This document shows positions 7,015 through 8,980 of a stretch of DNA of 8,980 nucleotides, piece by piece. The stretch is from an uncultured bacterium (GTDB taxonomy: Bacteria > Cloacimonadota > Cloacimonadia > Cloacimonadales > Cloacimonadaceae). The DNA lies in contig CALDSN010000127.1 in assembly GCA_937924555.1 (NCBI GenBank), positions 1 to 8,980 on the forward strand. The letters run 5' to 3'. Every line of letters starts with the position of its first letter. Positions within the stretch are counted from its first letter, which is position 1. A program made the position numbers and the translations under genes. The notes under the pieces were generated by a model, which did no database searches, was not told where the DNA came from, and worked only from the letters and a program-made list of their open reading frames with translations.

Positions 7015-7040
7015 TGAGGCGTGATTGTGGCATGATTGCG
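7008..7040 (+). repeat. Three tandem imperfect 11-bp repeats
   Basis: GCGTGGTTGAG (7008-7018), GCGTGATTGTG (7019-7029) and GCATGATTGCG (7030-7040) follow the pattern GCRTGRTTGNG. One unit per helical turn places all copies on one face of the DNA, as in activator or repressor arrays. They end 13 bases before the TTGACAG motif at 7054. Confidence 0.5.
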
Positions 7041-7053
7041 AAACATTATTTAC

Positions 7054-7060
7054 TTGACAG
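7054..7060 (+). promoter_or_regulatory. Putative -35 element (TTGACAG) for SGK copy B
   Basis: CTTGACAG lies 124 bases upstream of the SGK copy B start, in the same orientation. No convincing -10 box is visible 16-19 bp downstream, where the sequence is purine-rich. The hairpin and phased repeats immediately upstream make a regulated promoter plausible. Confidence 0.35.
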
Positions 7061-7183
7061 ATAGATGGACAAGAGGGAGATGGTAAAGTGGAGAGAGTGG
7101 TGAGTGTTGTTTTTTTGGCAGTGCTAATGTGTTTGCTTGCTCTCTCCCAGAGTGTTTAATTCATAAGCCATTAGGAGGAAAAT

Positions 7184-7630
7184 ATGAAAGCGAGAATGCA
7201 AATTGGGATGATGCCCATAAGCGGGAAAGCGGGCGAATTGGTGTATTGTTACAATCGGCGGACGGGCGGCATGTATGCCCGGGAATATACTTACCCCACA
7301 TTGACGGAGAATCACCACAAGATGGGCGGGGTGGCAAAGAATCTTTTTGCCATTAATCCCTCGGAGGATTTTAAGTATGATTGCCGCACTTATGCTTACC
7401 TGTATGCCAATTCCCGCAAGAACCGGGGCGTGAAAATCTGGACCTGGAGCAATTGCTATCTGCATTTGATGTATGCGCTGGCTGCGGCACTGCCGGAACT
7501 AAACCTAAGCACCTTAACGCGGGAAGAGATATATCAGCAGGAATTGCCGTGCATCAGCATCAAACGCGCAGTGGAAGCGGGTTTGCTGGAGAAGGTGGAT
7601 AACTATGAAAGGTTGGATAATCAGATATAA
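7184..7630 (+). CDS. SGK-family small protein of unknown function (copy B)
   Basis: The 148-residue product starts at an ATG with a perfect AGGAGG five bases upstream. It is a diverged paralogue of the protein at 3568-4035. The two align without gaps over the first 50 residues: SGK at 13-15, TYP-x-LT-x-NH at 36-44, Met47. They also share the C-terminal PEL..L....REEI segment and the ending ERLDNQI. The middle is rich in Tyr, Trp and Cys (for example WTWSNCYLHLMYALAAALPE, about 86-105), which suggests a buried helix rather than a membrane span. It has no signal peptide. The gene is clearly GC-richer (about 55% in a sampled line) than the restriction-modification genes. It has its own leader with repeats and a TTGACAG motif, and precedes the ABC ATPase gene by 116 bp. 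I cannot assign a function. Confidence 0.88.
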   Translation: MKARMQIGMMPISGKAGELVYCYNRRTGGMYAREYTYPTLTENHHKMGGVAKNLFAINPSEDFKYDCRTYAYLYANSRKNRGVKIWTWSNCYLHLMYALAAALPELNLSTLTREEIYQQELPCISIKRAVEAGLLEKVDNYERLDNQI

Positions 7631-7697
7631 GCAGCGGAGATACCCCCTAAGCATCTGTGCCGGGAAGGTTAGTAAGCTTGCAGATTGAAAAACACAC

Positions 7698-7704
7698 TTG
7701 ACAG
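7698..7704 (+). promoter_or_regulatory. Putative -35 element (TTGACAG) for the ABC ATPase gene
   Basis: CTTGACAG lies 42 bases before the ATG at 7747. CATAAT follows after only 10 bp, too close for a standard -10 box; TCCTAT at an 18-bp spacing is a weak alternative. The short leader carries the AGGAG ribosome binding site. Confidence 0.4.
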
Positions 7705-7746
7705 TATTTGGTGCATAATTTTCCTATTTCCTGAAAGGAGTATGCC

Positions 7747-8850
7747 ATGGCAAAGATAACGATAAAGAACCTTAACAAGTATTATGACAACGGTTTCCAC
7801 GCCGTTAAAGGCATCAGCTTTGTGGCTGAGGATAAGGAATTTGTGGTGTTGGTTGGTCCCTCCGGTTGTGGTAAAACTACTGCCCTGCGCATGATTGCCG
7901 GTTTGGAAGAAATCTCCTCCGGGGACATATATATCGGTGATGTGTTGGTGAATAAAATGCCGCCCAAAGACCGCGATATTGCCATGGTGTTCCAAAACTA
8001 CGCTCTTTATCCGCATATGTCCGTTTATGAGAACATGGCATTTGCCTTGAAGTTACGCAAGATGAGCAAGGAAGTTATCAAAGAAAAGGTGGATGAAGCT
8101 GCCAAGATGCTGGGCATCGAAAGCATGCTGAAGAACAAGCCGGGTCAGCTATCCGGTGGTCAGCGGCAAAGGGTTGCTTTGGGACGTGCCATTGTGCGTA
8201 ACCCCAAGGTGTTTTTGTTCGATGAACCCCTTTCCAATCTGGATGCCAAGCTGCGGGTGGCGATGCGTGCCGAGATTGTGAAGCTGCATCAAACCTTGGG
8301 TAACACCATGATTTATGTAACACATGATCAGGTGGAAGCCATGACCATGGCAGACCGCATTGTGGTGATGAAAGATGGCATTATCCACCAGATAGATACT
8401 CCTCTCAATATATATAACAAACCTGCCAATATGTTTGTAGCGGGGTTCATAGGCAGCCCTTCCATCAACATGGCAAAGGGTAAGCTTAGCGCCAAGAATG
8501 GCTCTCTTGCCTTTGATAGCGGAGATTATCAGCTTGCGCTTAGTCCGGAGCAAGCTAAGCTGCTTGCCGGCTACGAGAACAAGGCTATCGTGATGGGCAT
8601 TCGCCCGGAAGATATGTATGATGCCCGGTTCGACACCATGGCAGAGTTCCCGGCAGGGTTTGCTGCCACAGTGGATATCGTTGAGCCGCTTGGTAACGAA
8701 TATCATGTTGTGCTAAAAACCGCTCAGCATACCTTTACAGCTCGCTTTGACCCCAAGGAGCTTCCCAAGATGGGGCAGAAGCTGGAGATAACTTTGGATA
8801 TGGCTAAGGCTCATTTCTTCGATCCGGAGAGTGAAGCAAGCCTGATATAA
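7747..8850 (+). CDS. ugpC: ABC transporter ATP-binding protein, UgpC/MsmX/MalK type
   Basis: This 367-residue cytoplasmic ATPase powers a CUT1-type importer for sugars or glycerol phosphate. Walker A is GPSGCGKT (37-44), the Q-loop glutamine is Gln83 (VFQNYALYPHMSVYEN), the signature is LSGGQ (135-139), Walker B is VFLFDE (155-160) with catalytic Glu160, the D-loop is SNLDA (163-167) and the H-loop is His193. A TOBE-like C-terminal domain (about 235-360) includes GFIGSPSINM and IRPEDM, typical of this subfamily. The length is normal. AGGAG lies six bases before the ATG; an overlapping ATG at 7742 is out of frame. No permease or binding-protein gene is in the window, and a terminator follows directly, so it appears to be a single-gene unit that may serve several importers, as MsmX does. 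The substrate cannot be inferred, and the symbol names the subfamily only. Confidence 0.95.
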   Translation: MAKITIKNLNKYYDNGFHAVKGISFVAEDKEFVVLVGPSGCGKTTALRMIAGLEEISSGDIYIGDVLVNKMPPKDRDIAMVFQNYALYPHMSVYENMAFALKLRKMSKEVIKEKVDEAAKMLGIESMLKNKPGQLSGGQRQRVALGRAIVRNPKVFLFDEPLSNLDAKLRVAMRAEIVKLHQTLGNTMIYVTHDQVEAMTMADRIVVMKDGIIHQIDTPLNIYNKPANMFVAGFIGSPSINMAKGKLSAKNGSLAFDSGDYQLALSPEQAKLLAGYENKAIVMGIRPEDMYDARFDTMAEFPAGFAATVDIVEPLGNEYHVVLKTAQHTFTARFDPKELPKMGQKLEITLDMAKAHFFDPESEASLI

Positions 8851-8864
8851 GCCTCTGATGCTTT

Positions 8865-8896
8865 AATGGCTTTCCTAGAAGGGAAAGCCATTTTTA
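8865..8896 (+). terminator. Intrinsic terminator after the ABC ATPase gene
   Basis: ATGGCTTTCC (8866-8875) pairs perfectly with GGAAAGCCAT (8882-8891) across a 6-base loop and is followed by a short T-run (8892-8895). It begins 15 bases past the stop codon. Confidence 0.9.
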
Positions 8897-8926
8897 TATG
8901 TGCCGTTAGGAGCTTTATGAGATACT

Positions 8927-8980
8927 AGATCGGAGGAGCGTCGTGTAGGGAAAGAGTGTAGATCTCGGTGGTCGCCGTAT
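8927..8980. other. Illumina adapter sequence left on the contig end (artefact)
   Basis: From AGATCGG at 8927 to the window end the sequence matches the reverse complement of the Illumina universal (P5-side) adapter over 54 bases, with one difference (GGAGGAGC instead of GGAAGAGC). It is a library artefact, not genome. The true contig sequence ends near 8926. Confidence 0.97.

Larger units (their letters stand above)
6560..7183. other. Divergent intergenic regulatory region
   Basis: This 624-bp stretch lies between the leftward methyltransferase gene and the rightward SGK copy B. I see no convincing gene. It contains direct repeats next to the methyltransferase start, two oppositely oriented TTGACAG motifs (6668-6674 minus, 7054-7060 plus), a 7-bp stem hairpin, a 13-bp tandem duplication, a pyrimidine-rich tract (6914-6946), an 11-bp stem hairpin, three 11-bp phased repeats, and an 8-bp inverted repeat GGAGAGAG/CTCTCTCC (7090-7097/7140-7147). 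The left two-thirds is AT-rich; the part around 6980-7040 is sharply GC-richer. Confidence 0.6.

Noticed and set aside
6560..7183. Possible CRISPR array or tRNA gene in the repeat-rich intergenic region
   Set aside because: The repeats are short (11-13 bp), few and not regularly spaced by unique spacers, and no cloverleaf can be drawn.
7124..7465. Open frame on the minus strand opposite SGK copy B
   Set aside because: The sense frame has a perfect ribosome binding site and a paralogue in the window; the antisense frame has neither.
8149..8706. Long open frame on the minus strand opposite the ABC ATPase gene
   Set aside because: It is the antisense shadow of a gene with complete ABC motifs, and its translation is low-complexity in His, Ile and Cys with no family resemblance.

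Overview
The window looks like the end of a metagenomic contig from an uncultured Gram-negative bacterium, with AT-balanced DNA (roughly 42-45% GC) and strong AGGAG-type ribosome binding sites. The combination of a TPR/sigma-54 activator, a secreted protein with a PEGA-like segment and a UgpC/MsmX-type ATPase would fit the Cloacimonadota or a related FCB lineage, but no marker gene is present, so this assignment is only a guess. The last 54 bases (8927-8980) are not genomic. They match the reverse complement of the standard Illumina universal adapter with one mismatch.

Layout, left to right. A minus-strand run covers 1-6559: the 5' part of a secreted protein gene (1-344, running off the window); a small hypothetical gene (440-808); a gene-free stretch with a 38-bp imperfect palindrome (809-1163); a TPR-containing sigma-54 enhancer-binding activator (1164-3272); a small protein of unknown function (3568-4035, here called the SGK family); a TdeIII-type restriction endonuclease (4110-4889); and its probable DNA methyltransferase (4937-6559). 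A 624-bp regulatory stretch (6560-7183) rich in repeats and hairpins then separates this run from plus-strand genes: a second SGK-family paralogue (7184-7630) and a sugar/glycerol-phosphate-type ABC transporter ATPase (7747-8850) with a clear terminator.

How the parts relate. The methyltransferase and endonuclease form a type II restriction-modification operon transcribed methyltransferase first. By eye the predicted target GGNCC occurs only three times in the window, while the same-composition control CCNGG occurs more than 20 times, which supports an active GGNCC system in this lineage. The restriction-modification pair is flanked by the two SGK-family paralogues, which point away from each other and share motifs at identical residue positions. 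Four TTGACAG motifs, each in the correct orientation upstream of a gene or operon, suggest a shared promoter -35 element. The methyltransferase has an N-terminal helix-turn-helix-like segment, and two 11-bp direct repeats exactly 30 bp apart sit just before its start codon, so self-regulation is plausible.

The most notable items are the paired SGK-family proteins around the restriction-modification cassette, the GGNCC depletion, and the hairpin plus three helically phased 11-bp repeats upstream of the second SGK gene.
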